Position numbers and translations under genes: made by a program. 64,000 nucleotides of DNA, taken from assembly GCA_913062925.1 (NCBI GenBank), contig CAJXWJ010000001.1, positions 62,001 to 126,000 on the forward strand. Reading direction: 5' to 3'. The DNA comes from an uncultured Pseudorhodobacter sp. (GTDB lineage: Bacteria; Pseudomonadota; Alphaproteobacteria; Rhodobacterales; Rhodobacteraceae). Below are positions 17,907 to 25,836 of the stretch, piece by piece. The notes beneath the pieces are model-generated. The model was given only the letters and a program-made list of their open reading frames with translations, made no database searches and was not told the DNA's origin. Numbering within the stretch: the stretch's first letter is position 1; each line of letters begins with the position of its first letter.

Positions 17907-18637
17907 CAGGCTGGCTGGCGGTCGTAGGCCTTGGGCCGGGGCAAGAGGATATGGTGACGCCGCAGGTGCGCGCGGTGCTGGCCGAGGCGACGGATGTGAT
18001 CGGCTATTTCCCCTATGTCGCGCGGGTCGCACCACGGGAAGGCTTGACGCTGCACGGTTCGGACAATCGGGTCGAGATTGACCGCGCCGATCATGCTTTG
18101 CGGCTGGCCTCGCAGGGCGCGCGGGTGGTTATTGTCTCATCTGGCGATCCGGGGGTCTTTGCCATGGCTTCGGCCCTGTTCGAGGCGCTAGAGGCGCAGC
18201 CCGCGCATCACGGGCTTGATATTCGCATTCTGCCCGGCATCACCGCGATGCTGGCGGCGGCGGCAAGTGCTGGTGCGCCCTTGGGCCATGATTTTTGCGC
18301 CATCAACCTCAGCGACAATCTGAAACCTTGGGATCTGGTGGAACATCGGCTGCGGCTGGCGGCACAGGCCGATTTTGCTATGGGGTTTTATAACCCACGC
18401 TCGGCCAGCCGCCCGCATCAATTTGCCCGCGTGCTGGAGATTTTGCGCCAAGAATGCGGGCCGGATCGGTTGATCATCTTTGCCCGCGCGGTCTCGACCC
18501 CTGACGAGCGGATCAGCACCGTAACCCTGGCCGAAGCCACGCCCGAGATGGCCGATATGCGCACCGTGGTTTTGGTCGGCAATTCTGCCACCCGCCGCGT
18601 TGGGCGCTTTGTTTACACGCCAAGGTCTGCGGGATGA
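17903..18637 (+). CDS. cobJ: Precorrin-3B C17-methyltransferase
   Basis: The 244-aa SAM-dependent enzyme methylates C-17 of precorrin-3B and drives ring contraction. Signatures are VVGLGPGQEDMVTPQV at the N-terminus, VVIVSSGDPGVFAMA, and GFYNPRSASRPHQF near residue 155, which is diagnostic for CobJ/CbiH. The 3' end overlaps the convergent cobK by 25 bp. Confidence 0.94.
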   Translation: MTGWLAVVGLGPGQEDMVTPQVRAVLAEATDVIGYFPYVARVAPREGLTLHGSDNRVEIDRADHALRLASQGARVVIVSSGDPGVFAMASALFEALEAQPAHHGLDIRILPGITAMLAAAASAGAPLGHDFCAINLSDNLKPWDLVEHRLRLAAQADFAMGFYNPRSASRPHQFARVLEILRQECGPDRLIIFARAVSTPDERISTVTLAEATPEMADMRTVVLVGNSATRRVGRFVYTPRSAG

Positions 18638-19356
18638 TCAAGCCAGGCCATCACTTCAGCCACCTCTGCCAGCACGCGCCGCGCGGGCAGCTTTGGCCGG
18701 TCGATCAGAATGACCGGCAGGCTAAGGCTGCGCGCGGCGATCAGCTTGGCCTCGGCCCCCGCGCCGCCTGCGTTTTTGGCAACGATATGGCTGATGCGGT
18801 GGGCTTGCAGCAGGGCAAGGTCTTGGGCCGCGTCAAAGGGGCCACGCGCCAGCACAACCGTGCAATCGGGCAGCGGCGGCGCGCTGGGCGCATCGACCAA
18901 GCGCAGCAGATAGTGATGCGGGCGGGCGGCAAAGCCTGCAAGGTTTTGCTTGCCAATCGCCAAGAACACCCGTGCGGGCTGATCGGGCAGGGCGGCGATG
19001 GCGCTGTCTATATCGTCGACATGGGTCCACAGATCACCTTCACCCGCGCGCCAAGCCGGACGTTGCAGGCCGATCAGGGGCACGCCGGCGCGGGCGCAGG
19101 CCTCGATCGCGTTGCGGCTCATTTGGGCGGCAAAGGGGTGGGTGGCATCGACCACCGCGTCAATCTTTTCGGCGCGCAGATAGGATATCAGCCCGTCAAC
19201 GCCGCCAAAGCCGCCAATGCGGGTGGGCAGCGGCTGGGCGACGGGGGCTTCGGTGCGCCCGGCATAGGAAAACACCGCATCCGCACCAGCGGATGCCAAA
19301 GCGCGGGCCAAGGCGCTGGCCTCGGTGGTGCCGCCAAGGATAAGGCTGCGTGTCAT
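18613..19356 (-). CDS. cobK: Precorrin-6A reductase
   Basis: The 247-aa NADPH-dependent enzyme reduces precorrin-6A to precorrin-6B. Family features are the Rossmann start LILGGTTEASALARAL, DAVVDATHPFAAQMS near residue 70, and HIVAKNAGGAGAEAKLIAAR near residue 195. It lies on the minus strand inside an otherwise plus-strand operon. Its ATG (19356-19354) overlaps the cobL ATG (19355-19357) within a CATG, and its end overlaps cobJ. The start choice is supported by homology beginning at MTRSLILGG. Confidence 0.92.
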   Translation of the reverse strand: MTRSLILGGTTEASALARALASAGADAVFSYAGRTEAPVAQPLPTRIGGFGGVDGLISYLRAEKIDAVVDATHPFAAQMSRNAIEACARAGVPLIGLQRPAWRAGEGDLWTHVDDIDSAIAALPDQPARVFLAIGKQNLAGFAARPHHYLLRLVDAPSAPPLPDCTVVLARGPFDAAQDLALLQAHRISHIVAKNAGGAGAEAKLIAARSLSLPVILIDRPKLPARRVLAEVAEVMAWLDHPADLGV

Positions 19357-20533
19357 GTCTGATCCTTGGGTTGCAATCATCGGTCTGGGCGAAGATGGAC
19401 TGGCGGGGCTGACAGATGCAAGCCGCAAGGCGCTTGGCGCGGCGGAAATCGTCTTTGGCGGGCCAAGGCATTTGGCGCTTGTGGCGGCGGGGGCGCGGGG
19501 GCGCGATTGGCCTGTGCCGTTTTCACTGGCGCCTGTGCTGGCCTGTCGCGGGCAAAAGGTGGCGATTTTGGCCTCGGGCGATCCGTTCTGGCACGGCGCG
19601 GGGGGCAGTCTTGCGCTGCATCTCTCGCCTGCCGAGTGGGTGGCCTATCCTGCCGCTTCGACCTTTTCGCTGGCGGCTGCACGGCTGGGCTGGCGGATCG
19701 AAGAGATCACCTGCCACGGCTTGCACGCGGCCCCCTTCGCGCAGCTGCGCGCGGTGCTGAGCAAAGGCGCGCGCGCGATTTGTCTGCTGCGCGACGCCGA
19801 GGCCCCTGCGGCCTTGGCAGCATGGCTGACGCAGCAGGGCTTTGCCGCCGACCTGACCCTGCTTGAGGCTTTGGGCGGCCCCTCGGAACGCCTGCGCAAA
19901 ACCACCGCTGCGGGCTTTGATCTGCAAGACATCACGCCCTTGGTCGCGATGGCCATCGAGGTGACGGCGGGCAAGGGGCTGTCGCGCGCTGCGGGGTTAG
20001 AGGACAGCCTGTTTGCCTCGGACGGGCAGATCACCAAACGCCCGGTGCGGGCGCTGACGCTGTCGGCGCTGGCCCCGCGCAGGGGCGAGCTGCTTTGGGA
20101 TATTGGCGCGGGGTCGGGCTCGGTTTCGGTCGAGTGGTGTTTGGCGGGTGGGCGCGCGATCTGCTTTGAGCTGCGCGAAGACCGTGCGGTCAACATCCGC
20201 GACAATGCCGCGCGCTTTGGCATGGCGCAGCGCATGGCGGTGGTGACAGGCCCTGCGGCGGCGGCCTTGGCCGATCACCCGCTGCCCGATGCGGTTTTTG
20301 TCGGGGGGGGCGGATCGGCTGCGCTGTTTGATCAGCTGTGGGCGATGCTGCCGCAGGGCACGCGGCTGGTGGCCAATGGGGTGACCTTGGAAACCGAGAG
20401 CCTGCTTGCCCAGCAACAGGCCCTGCGCGGTGGTGATTTGCTGCGGATTGATCTGGCGCAGGCGGCAGCCTTGGGCCGGATGCGCGGCTGGGCGGCCTCG
20501 CGCCCTGTGGTGCAATGGAGCGTTCTGCGATGA
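19355..20533 (+). CDS. cobL: Precorrin-6Y C5,15-methyltransferase (decarboxylating)
   Basis: The 392-aa bifunctional enzyme methylates C-5 and C-15 and removes the C-12 acetate carboxylate. The N-terminal half is a CbiE-like SUMT domain (IIGLGEDGLAGL...ILASGDPFWHG). The C-terminal half is a CbiT-like Rossmann methyltransferase (LLWDIGAGSGSVSVEW near residue 248), so this is the fused form. The start overlaps the divergent cobK start; no ribosome-binding site stronger than GGATAAGG lies upstream. Confidence 0.93.
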   Translation: MSDPWVAIIGLGEDGLAGLTDASRKALGAAEIVFGGPRHLALVAAGARGRDWPVPFSLAPVLACRGQKVAILASGDPFWHGAGGSLALHLSPAEWVAYPAASTFSLAAARLGWRIEEITCHGLHAAPFAQLRAVLSKGARAICLLRDAEAPAALAAWLTQQGFAADLTLLEALGGPSERLRKTTAAGFDLQDITPLVAMAIEVTAGKGLSRAAGLEDSLFASDGQITKRPVRALTLSALAPRRGELLWDIGAGSGSVSVEWCLAGGRAICFELREDRAVNIRDNAARFGMAQRMAVVTGPAAAALADHPLPDAVFVGGGGSAALFDQLWAMLPQGTRLVANGVTLETESLLAQQQALRGGDLLRIDLAQAAALGRMRGWAASRPVVQWSVLR

Positions 20534-20895
20534 TCGTGGCCGGCATGGGATTTCGCAAAGGCGCGGATCTGGCGGCCTTGCAGGCGGCCTTTATGGCGGC
20601 AGGCGGCGCGCGGGCCGTGGCGCTTGCCACTGCCGAGGATAAGGCGCAGGCGGCGGTTTTCGTGCAATTTGCAGCGCTTTGCGGCCTGCCGGTCCATGCG
20701 ATTTGCGCAGCCGATCTGGCCGCACAGGCGACACCGACCCAATCGGCGCGGGTGGCAGCGCTTTACGGCACCGGATCGCTGGCAGAGGCTGCGGCGCTTG
20801 CCGCCGCGGGGGCAGGCGCGCGGCTTTTGCGCGCGCGGGTGCAATCACAAGACGGCATGGCCACAGCGGCCCTTGCCGAAAGGAGCGTGCGATGA
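20530..20895 (+). CDS. cobE: Cobalamin biosynthesis protein CobE (CbiG C-terminal-like)
   Basis: The 121-aa protein matches the small CobE/CbiG C-terminal domain family, with the start [19 protein letters not shown] and the middle segment [16 protein letters not shown]. CobE is required for aerobic cobalamin synthesis, but its precise reaction is not established; binding of a pathway intermediate has been proposed. It overlaps cobL by 4 bp and cobM by 4 bp. Confidence 0.85.
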   Translation: MIVAGMGFRKGADLAALQAAFMAAGGARAVALATAEDKAQAAVFVQFAALCGLPVHAICAADLAAQATPTQSARVAALYGTGSLAEAAALAAAGAGARLLRARVQSQDGMATAALAERSVR

Positions 20896-21674
20896 CGGTT
20901 CACTTTATTGGCGCAGGGCCGGGGGCTGCTGATCTGATTACGCTGCGCGGTCAAAGGCTTATCGCGGAAAGTCCGGTTTGCCTTTATGCGGGGTCTTTGG
21001 TGCCGCAAGCCCTGCTTGCGCATTGCCCAGCGGGGGCGCGTATCGTCAACACAGCGCCTTTGTCGCTGGATGAGATCATGGCCGAAATCGCCGCCGCCGA
21101 TGCCGCAGGGCAGGATGTGGCGCGGCTGCATTCGGGTGATCTGTCGGTCTGGTCGGCGATGGGCGAGCAGTTGCGCCGCCTGCGTGCGCTGGGGATTGCC
21201 TATGATGTCACCCCGGGGGTGCCGTCTTTTGCCGCCGCTGCCGCCGCTTTGGGGGCCGAGTTGACGCTGCCCGGTCTGACGCAATCGGTGGTTTTGACCC
21301 GCACCTCGGGGCGGGCGACAGCGATGCCTGCGCGCGAAAACCTTGCCGCCTTTGCAGCCACGGGGGCGACACTGGCGCTGCATCTTTCGGTGCATGTGCT
21401 GGAAAAGGTCGTGGCCGATCTGTTGCCGCATTACGGGCCCGATTGCCCTGTGGCCGTGGTCTGGCGGGTGACATGGCCTGACGAGCGCATCGTGCGCGCC
21501 ACGCTGTCGACCTTGCAAACCGCGATTGGTGCCGAGATGGAGCGCACGGCGCTGATCCTTGTGGGGCCAGCTTTGGCCGCCGAAGGCTTTGAGGAAAGCC
21601 GGCTTTACGCCGGCGACTATGACCGCCGCTTTCGCCCCGTCGGCACCGAGCCGCGCTTTCCGGAGGCAGAATGA
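20892..21674 (+). CDS. cobM: Precorrin-4 C11-methyltransferase
   Basis: The 260-aa SAM-dependent enzyme methylates C-11 of precorrin-4. Signatures are [18 protein letters not shown] at the N-terminus, [15 protein letters not shown], and [14 protein letters not shown] near residue 80, typical of CobM/CbiF. An upstream AAAGGAG sits 10 bases before the ATG at 20892. It overlaps cobE and cobB. Confidence 0.94.
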   Translation: MTVHFIGAGPGAADLITLRGQRLIAESPVCLYAGSLVPQALLAHCPAGARIVNTAPLSLDEIMAEIAAADAAGQDVARLHSGDLSVWSAMGEQLRRLRALGIAYDVTPGVPSFAAAAAALGAELTLPGLTQSVVLTRTSGRATAMPARENLAAFAATGATLALHLSVHVLEKVVADLLPHYGPDCPVAVVWRVTWPDERIVRATLSTLQTAIGAEMERTALILVGPALAAEGFEESRLYAGDYDRRFRPVGTEPRFPEAE

Positions 21675-22993
21675 CCCCCCGCGGCTTGTTGATCTCGGCC
21701 CCGGCCTCGGGCACTGGCAAGACCACGCTGATGCTGGGCCTGCTTGCGGCGCTGCGCGCGCGCGGCGTGGTGGTGCAGCCGTTCAAATCGGGGCCCGATT
21801 ACATCGACCCCGCCTTTCACGCGGCGGCCTCGGGGCGGGCCTCGGTCAATCTGGACAGCTGGGCGATGGGGCCTGATCGGCTTCGCGGGCTGGTCGCGGC
21901 AGCCGAGGGCGCCGATCTGATCTTGGCCGAAGGCTCGATGGGGCTGTTTGATGGCGTGGCCTTGGCGGGCGAGACCGGCACCGGGGCCAGTGCCGATGTC
22001 GCGGCGATGATGGGCTGGCCGGTGGTTCTGGTGATTGATGTCTCGGGGCAGGCGCAATCGGCGGCGGCGGTGGCGCTTGGCTTTGCCACGATGCGGCCCG
22101 ATGTGAAAATCGCCGGAGTGGTGTTGAACCGTGTCGCCTCGCCGCGTCACGAGGCTTTGGTGCGGGTTGGCATGGCGGCGGTGGGCATTCCGGTGCTGGC
22201 GGCGCTGCCGCGCAACCCCGCGATTGCGATGCCGGAACGCCATTTGGGCTTGGTGCAGGCCGAAGAGCAGCCTGAACTAGCCGCACTTTTGGCCGAAGCC
22301 GGGCGCTTTGTTGCCCAGCATATGGATCTTGACGCGCTGATGGCGGCCGCTGCGGGTGGGGCGATGCCTGCGGCGGAACCCTTGGGTTTGCGCCCGCCAG
22401 CAGACCGCATTGCTTTGGCGCGCGATCAGGCGTTTTCCTTTGTCTATCCGCATCTTATTCAAGGCTGGCGCGCGGCGGGGGCGACGATCTTGCCGTTTTC
22501 GCCGCTTGCAGACGAGGCCCCCGACCCCAGTGCCGACTGTTGCTGGCTGCCCGGTGGCTACCCCGAGTTGCACGCGGGCAAACTTGCGGCCAACAGCCAG
22601 TTTCTAGCAGGCACCCGCGCCTTTGCCGCGACAAAGCCGGTTCATGGCGAATGCGGCGGCTATATGGCGATGGGCGCGGGGCTGGTGGATGCGGGCGGTG
22701 TGCGGCATCAGATGTTGGGGCTTTTGGGGCTTGAAACCTCGTTTGCCAAGCGGCGGATGCATTTGGGTTACCGCCATGCAGCCCCCTTGGTTGACTATTG
22801 CGGCGGCGGGCAAGCTGCGCTGCGCGGCCATGAATTTCACTATGCCACCATCCTGTCGCAACCCGACGCAGCGCTTGCGCGTGTCACCGATGCCACGGGG
22901 GCCGAGGTGGCCGAGACCGGATCCTACCGCCGCCAGCCAAGCGGCGCGCTGGCCACCGGAACCTTTTTCCATTTGATCGCAGAGGCGCAATGA
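21671..22993 (+). CDS. cobB: Hydrogenobyrinic acid a,c-diamide synthase
   Basis: The 440-aa glutamine-dependent amidotransferase amidates the a and c side chains before cobalt insertion. The P-loop region is [19 protein letters not shown] at the N-terminus, followed by [16 protein letters not shown]. The C-terminal glutamine amidotransferase-like domain contains [15 protein letters not shown] and the nucleophile motif [11 protein letters not shown]. Overlaps of 4 bp join it to cobM and cobA. Confidence 0.94.
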   Translation: MTPRGLLISAPASGTGKTTLMLGLLAALRARGVVVQPFKSGPDYIDPAFHAAASGRASVNLDSWAMGPDRLRGLVAAAEGADLILAEGSMGLFDGVALAGETGTGASADVAAMMGWPVVLVIDVSGQAQSAAAVALGFATMRPDVKIAGVVLNRVASPRHEALVRVGMAAVGIPVLAALPRNPAIAMPERHLGLVQAEEQPELAALLAEAGRFVAQHMDLDALMAAAAGGAMPAAEPLGLRPPADRIALARDQAFSFVYPHLIQGWRAAGATILPFSPLADEAPDPSADCCWLPGGYPELHAGKLAANSQFLAGTRAFAATKPVHGECGGYMAMGAGLVDAGGVRHQMLGLLGLETSFAKRRMHLGYRHAAPLVDYCGGGQAALRGHEFHYATILSQPDAALARVTDATGAEVAETGSYRRQPSGALATGTFFHLIAEAQ

Positions 22994-23724
22994 CCGGTTT
23001 TGTCTCTTTCGTGTCGTCGGGGCCGGGTGACCCTGATCTGTTGACGGTCAAGGCCGTGCAGCGCTTGGCCAATGCCGAAGTGGTGCTGTTTGACGATCTG
23101 TCTGCGGGCCCGATTTTGGCGCTTGCGGCCAAGGGCGCCGATCTGATTGCGGTTGGCAAACGCGCGGGCAGACCCTCGCCCAAACAAGATCACGTTAGCC
23201 AATTGCTGGTGGATCATGCGGCGACAGGGCTGCGGGTGGTGCGGCTGAAATCGGGCGATTGCGGCATGTTTGGCCGCTTGGAAGAAGAGATCGTGGCGCT
23301 GCAAGCGGCGGGGATCGGCTATGAGATCGTGCCGGGCGTGACCTCGGCTTCGGCGGCGGCGGCGGCGGCGGGCATTCCGCTGACGCGCAGGCTTTCCGCA
23401 CGGCGGGTGCAGTTTATCACCGGCGCCGATGTCACCGGTGGTCTGCCCGAGGCGGTGAATATGCCAGCCCTTGCCGACCCGATGGCGACGACCGTGGTCT
23501 ATATGGGGCGGCGCACCTTTGCCGATCTGGCGGCGCGGCTGATCGCGCACGGCCTGCCGCCCGAGACGCCTGCGCTTTTGGCCGAGGCGGTCTCGACCCC
23601 GCATCAAAAGATCAGCCGCCACAGCGTCGCCAGTCTGGCCGAGCTTTTGCAAACCGCCAGCAGCCCGCATCCGGCGCTGATCTTCTATGGCCCCTTGGCA
23701 GAGTTTGGCGGCTCTGATGTTTGA
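22990..23724 (+). CDS. cobA: Uroporphyrinogen-III C-methyltransferase
   Basis: The 244-aa SUMT makes precorrin-2 from uroporphyrinogen III and is the entry enzyme of the corrin branch. It shows VSSGPGDPDLLTVKAVQRL, VRLKSGDCGMFGRLEEE and the GxTS-type VPGVTSASAAAAAAGIPLT segment. It is the stand-alone methyltransferase without the CysG oxidase/chelatase domain. Its 3' end overlaps cobF by 8 bp. Confidence 0.93.
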   Translation: MTGFVSFVSSGPGDPDLLTVKAVQRLANAEVVLFDDLSAGPILALAAKGADLIAVGKRAGRPSPKQDHVSQLLVDHAATGLRVVRLKSGDCGMFGRLEEEIVALQAAGIGYEIVPGVTSASAAAAAAGIPLTRRLSARRVQFITGADVTGGLPEAVNMPALADPMATTVVYMGRRTFADLAARLIAHGLPPETPALLAEAVSTPHQKISRHSVASLAELLQTASSPHPALIFYGPLAEFGGSDV

Positions 23725-24451
23725 TCTGACCCTGATCGGCATTGGCACCGGCAATCCCGACCATCTGACCTTGCAAGCGATCAAGGCGATCAATGCGGCC
23801 GAAGTGATCCTGATCCCCCGCAAAGGGGCTGGCAAGGCCGATCTGGCAGAGCTGCGCCGCGCGATCTTGGCCGAGGTTCTGACCAATCCCGCCACCAAGG
23901 TTATTGAATTTGACCTGCCGGTGCGCGACGAGGCGATTGCCGATTATCTGGCGCGGGTCGAGGATTGGCACGACCGCATTGCCGCGGTTTGGGCCAAGGC
24001 GATTGGTGCGGCGGGCAAGGTGGCGCTGCTGGTCTGGGGCGATCCGTCGCTTTACGACAGCACCTTGCGGATTGCGGCACGGCTGGTGCCGCCAGAGCGG
24101 GTGCAGGTGATTGCCGGCATCACCTCGGTTCAGGCGCTGACGGCGGCGCATGGCATCGCGCTGAACGAGATCGGCGCGCCCTTTGTGGTCACCACCGGAC
24201 GACGGCTGCGCGATGAGGGCTTTCCCTTGGGCGTCGATACGGCCGTTGTGATGCTGGACGGCGAATGTTCGTTTCAGGCGCTTGATCCGACGGGGGTGTC
24301 GATCTGGTGGGGCGGCTATGTGGGGATGGCCGAGCAGATTATCCTTGGGGGCGACTTGGCCGAGGTAGGGCCGCAGATTGTGCAGATGCGGGCAGCCGCG
24401 CGGGCGGCGCATGGCTGGATTATGGATATTTATTTGCTGCGGCGGGGGTAG
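23717..24451 (+). CDS. cobF: Precorrin-6A synthase (deacetylating)
   Basis: CobF methylates C-1 and releases the acetyl fragment generated by ring contraction; it is specific to the aerobic pathway. The 244-aa product has IGIGTGNPDHLTLQAIKAI at the N-terminus, LIPRKGAGKADLAELRR near residue 35, and LVWGDPSLYDSTLRIA near residue 105. It is the last gene of the riboswitch-led operon; 238 bp without a gene follow. Confidence 0.93.
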   Translation: MFDLTLIGIGTGNPDHLTLQAIKAINAAEVILIPRKGAGKADLAELRRAILAEVLTNPATKVIEFDLPVRDEAIADYLARVEDWHDRIAAVWAKAIGAAGKVALLVWGDPSLYDSTLRIAARLVPPERVQVIAGITSVQALTAAHGIALNEIGAPFVVTTGRRLRDEGFPLGVDTAVVMLDGECSFQALDPTGVSIWWGGYVGMAEQIILGGDLAEVGPQIVQMRAAARAAHGWIMDIYLLRRG

Positions 24452-24564
24452 TTTTTTGAATGTCGCACTGTGAGACTTTTTTGGTCGGTGTGAAATCAAG
24501 GGGTTAGCTGCGCGGGGTTGCCGTATTTTAGCGATTGGGTCGGTGACACGGGGGCGGTTTGGGT

Positions 24565-24583
24565 GGTGGGGTGGAACCCCACC
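24565..24583. repeat. Perfect 8-bp inverted repeat downstream of cobF
   Basis: GGTGGGGT and ACCCCACC flank a GGA loop. The motif family around GGTGGGGTGGAACCCCACC looks like a common intergenic hairpin of Rhodobacteraceae. It may help end cob operon transcription, but no T-tract follows. The rest of 24452-24641 holds nothing else I can name. Confidence 0.55.
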
Positions 24584-24641
24584 CTACGCGGTGGCGGGCC
24601 AGAGGCTGCGATTTTAAGCGGATCGAGGCGCAAATATGAAA

Positions 24642-24667
24642 AAGGCGAGAGATTGCTCTCTCGCCTT
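24642..24667 (-). terminator. Rho-independent terminator of pstS
   Basis: On the minus strand AAGGCGAGAGA pairs with TCTCTCGCCTT across a 4-base loop and is followed by TTTTTC. It lies 23 bp after the pstS stop codon. Confidence 0.8.
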
Positions 24668-24689
24668 ATATCCGTTTTAAAGCTTTGGC

Positions 24690-25673
24690 TTAGTTCAGCG
24701 CTGCAACAGCGGCTTGCTCTTTGGCCAGGTTTGGATTTGGCACCAGACCGAACAAAGCCGATGGGCTGTCTGGACCGATTTGCTCATCCGAGACGAAGAA
24801 GTTGATGAAGTCTTTCATGCCTGGGATGATCCCAACATGCGACTTTTTGATGTAGATATAAAGCGGGCGCGCAATGCCGTAGGTGCCTTTTGCGATGCCT
24901 TCAAGCGTTGGCATTTTGCCCTGATATTGGTTCGCTTTGATGCGGTCCATGTTGTTCAGGTAATAAGACATACCAAACACGCCAATGGCTTCTGGGTTTG
25001 CACCAATACGCGCGATGGTTTCGTTATAATCGCCGTCGATTTCAACAACAACGCCATCGGTGCGAATGTCGGTGCATTTTTCAACAACTTTGTTGTCTTT
25101 AAACATTTTGCAGCCGCGCTCGAGCACGTTTTTATCGAAAACTTCACGGGTGCCGTGCTTGGTGCCGGGGATCAACAGAGCGATCTTTTGGTCTGGGAAG
25201 GAAGGGTCGATTTCTTTCCAGTTGGTATAGGGGTTTGGAACCGACTTGCCGTTGACAACGACGTCTTTCGAGATGGCTTTCCAAACAGTCGATGGGGTGA
25301 ATTTAAAGCTTGGGCCCTTTACGTCCGAGGCGAACAAAACGCCATCATAGCCGATCACAACTTCAAGATACTCTACGCCGTTCTTTTTGCAGGTCGCTTT
25401 GTCGGAGGACGAAATGCGCGACGAAGAATTTGCAATGTCGATGGTGTTTTCGTCATTGCCTTCGCAGAGCTTCGCGCGGCCAGCACCCGACCCGCCGCCT
25501 TCGACGATTGGGGTTTTGAATTTGGTGTTTTCGCCAAAAGCTTCAGCGATAATAGTGGCATAGGGCAGCACGGTGGTCGAGCCAGCCAGCTGAACGCGGT
25601 CGCGGGCGGTTGCAACAGTGGCGATCGACAGCGAAATCGCCGCGACGGTGGCTGCAAGTTTAAACGGTGTCAT
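24690..25673 (-). CDS. pstS: Phosphate-binding periplasmic protein, PstS family
   Basis: The 327-aa protein has a Sec signal peptide (residues 1 to about 23, cut after VATA). The mature part starts with the phosphate-binding element LAGSTTVLPYA, and then VEGGGSGAG and DIANSSSRI supply phosphate ligands. Further on, PGTKHGTREVFD is typical of the PstS/DING-like group. It should bind phosphate for an ABC transporter, but no pstC, pstA, pstB or phoU lies next to it, and parE is the next gene upstream. Lysine content and AT content are a little higher than in the neighbours. I could not make out a convincing Pho box in the 163-bp upstream gap. Confidence 0.87.
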   Translation of the reverse strand: MTPFKLAATVAAISLSIATVATARDRVQLAGSTTVLPYATIIAEAFGENTKFKTPIVEGGGSGAGRAKLCEGNDENTIDIANSSSRISSSDKATCKKNGVEYLEVVIGYDGVLFASDVKGPSFKFTPSTVWKAISKDVVVNGKSVPNPYTNWKEIDPSFPDQKIALLIPGTKHGTREVFDKNVLERGCKMFKDNKVVEKCTDIRTDGVVVEIDGDYNETIARIGANPEAIGVFGMSYYLNNMDRIKANQYQGKMPTLEGIAKGTYGIARPLYIYIKKSHVGIIPGMKDFINFFVSDEQIGPDSPSALFGLVPNPNLAKEQAAVAALN

Positions 25674-25836
25674 CTCATTCTCCAGAGTTAAAGCAAAGCT
25701 AGGTCGCTGAATGTGACAACACCTCGACCATACTCGAATCCCGCTTTACGGGGGCTTTGTAAAACTCTTGCGAAGCTTTTATGGCAGCCGTGAAACGATT
25801 GGCTTCACCGATTAAAGCGCCATTGAAACCTTGGCT

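Noticed and set aside
24714-25691. A 325-aa plus-strand frame opposite pstS
   Set aside because: It is the exact antisense of a signal-peptide-bearing PstS and has no recognisable domain.
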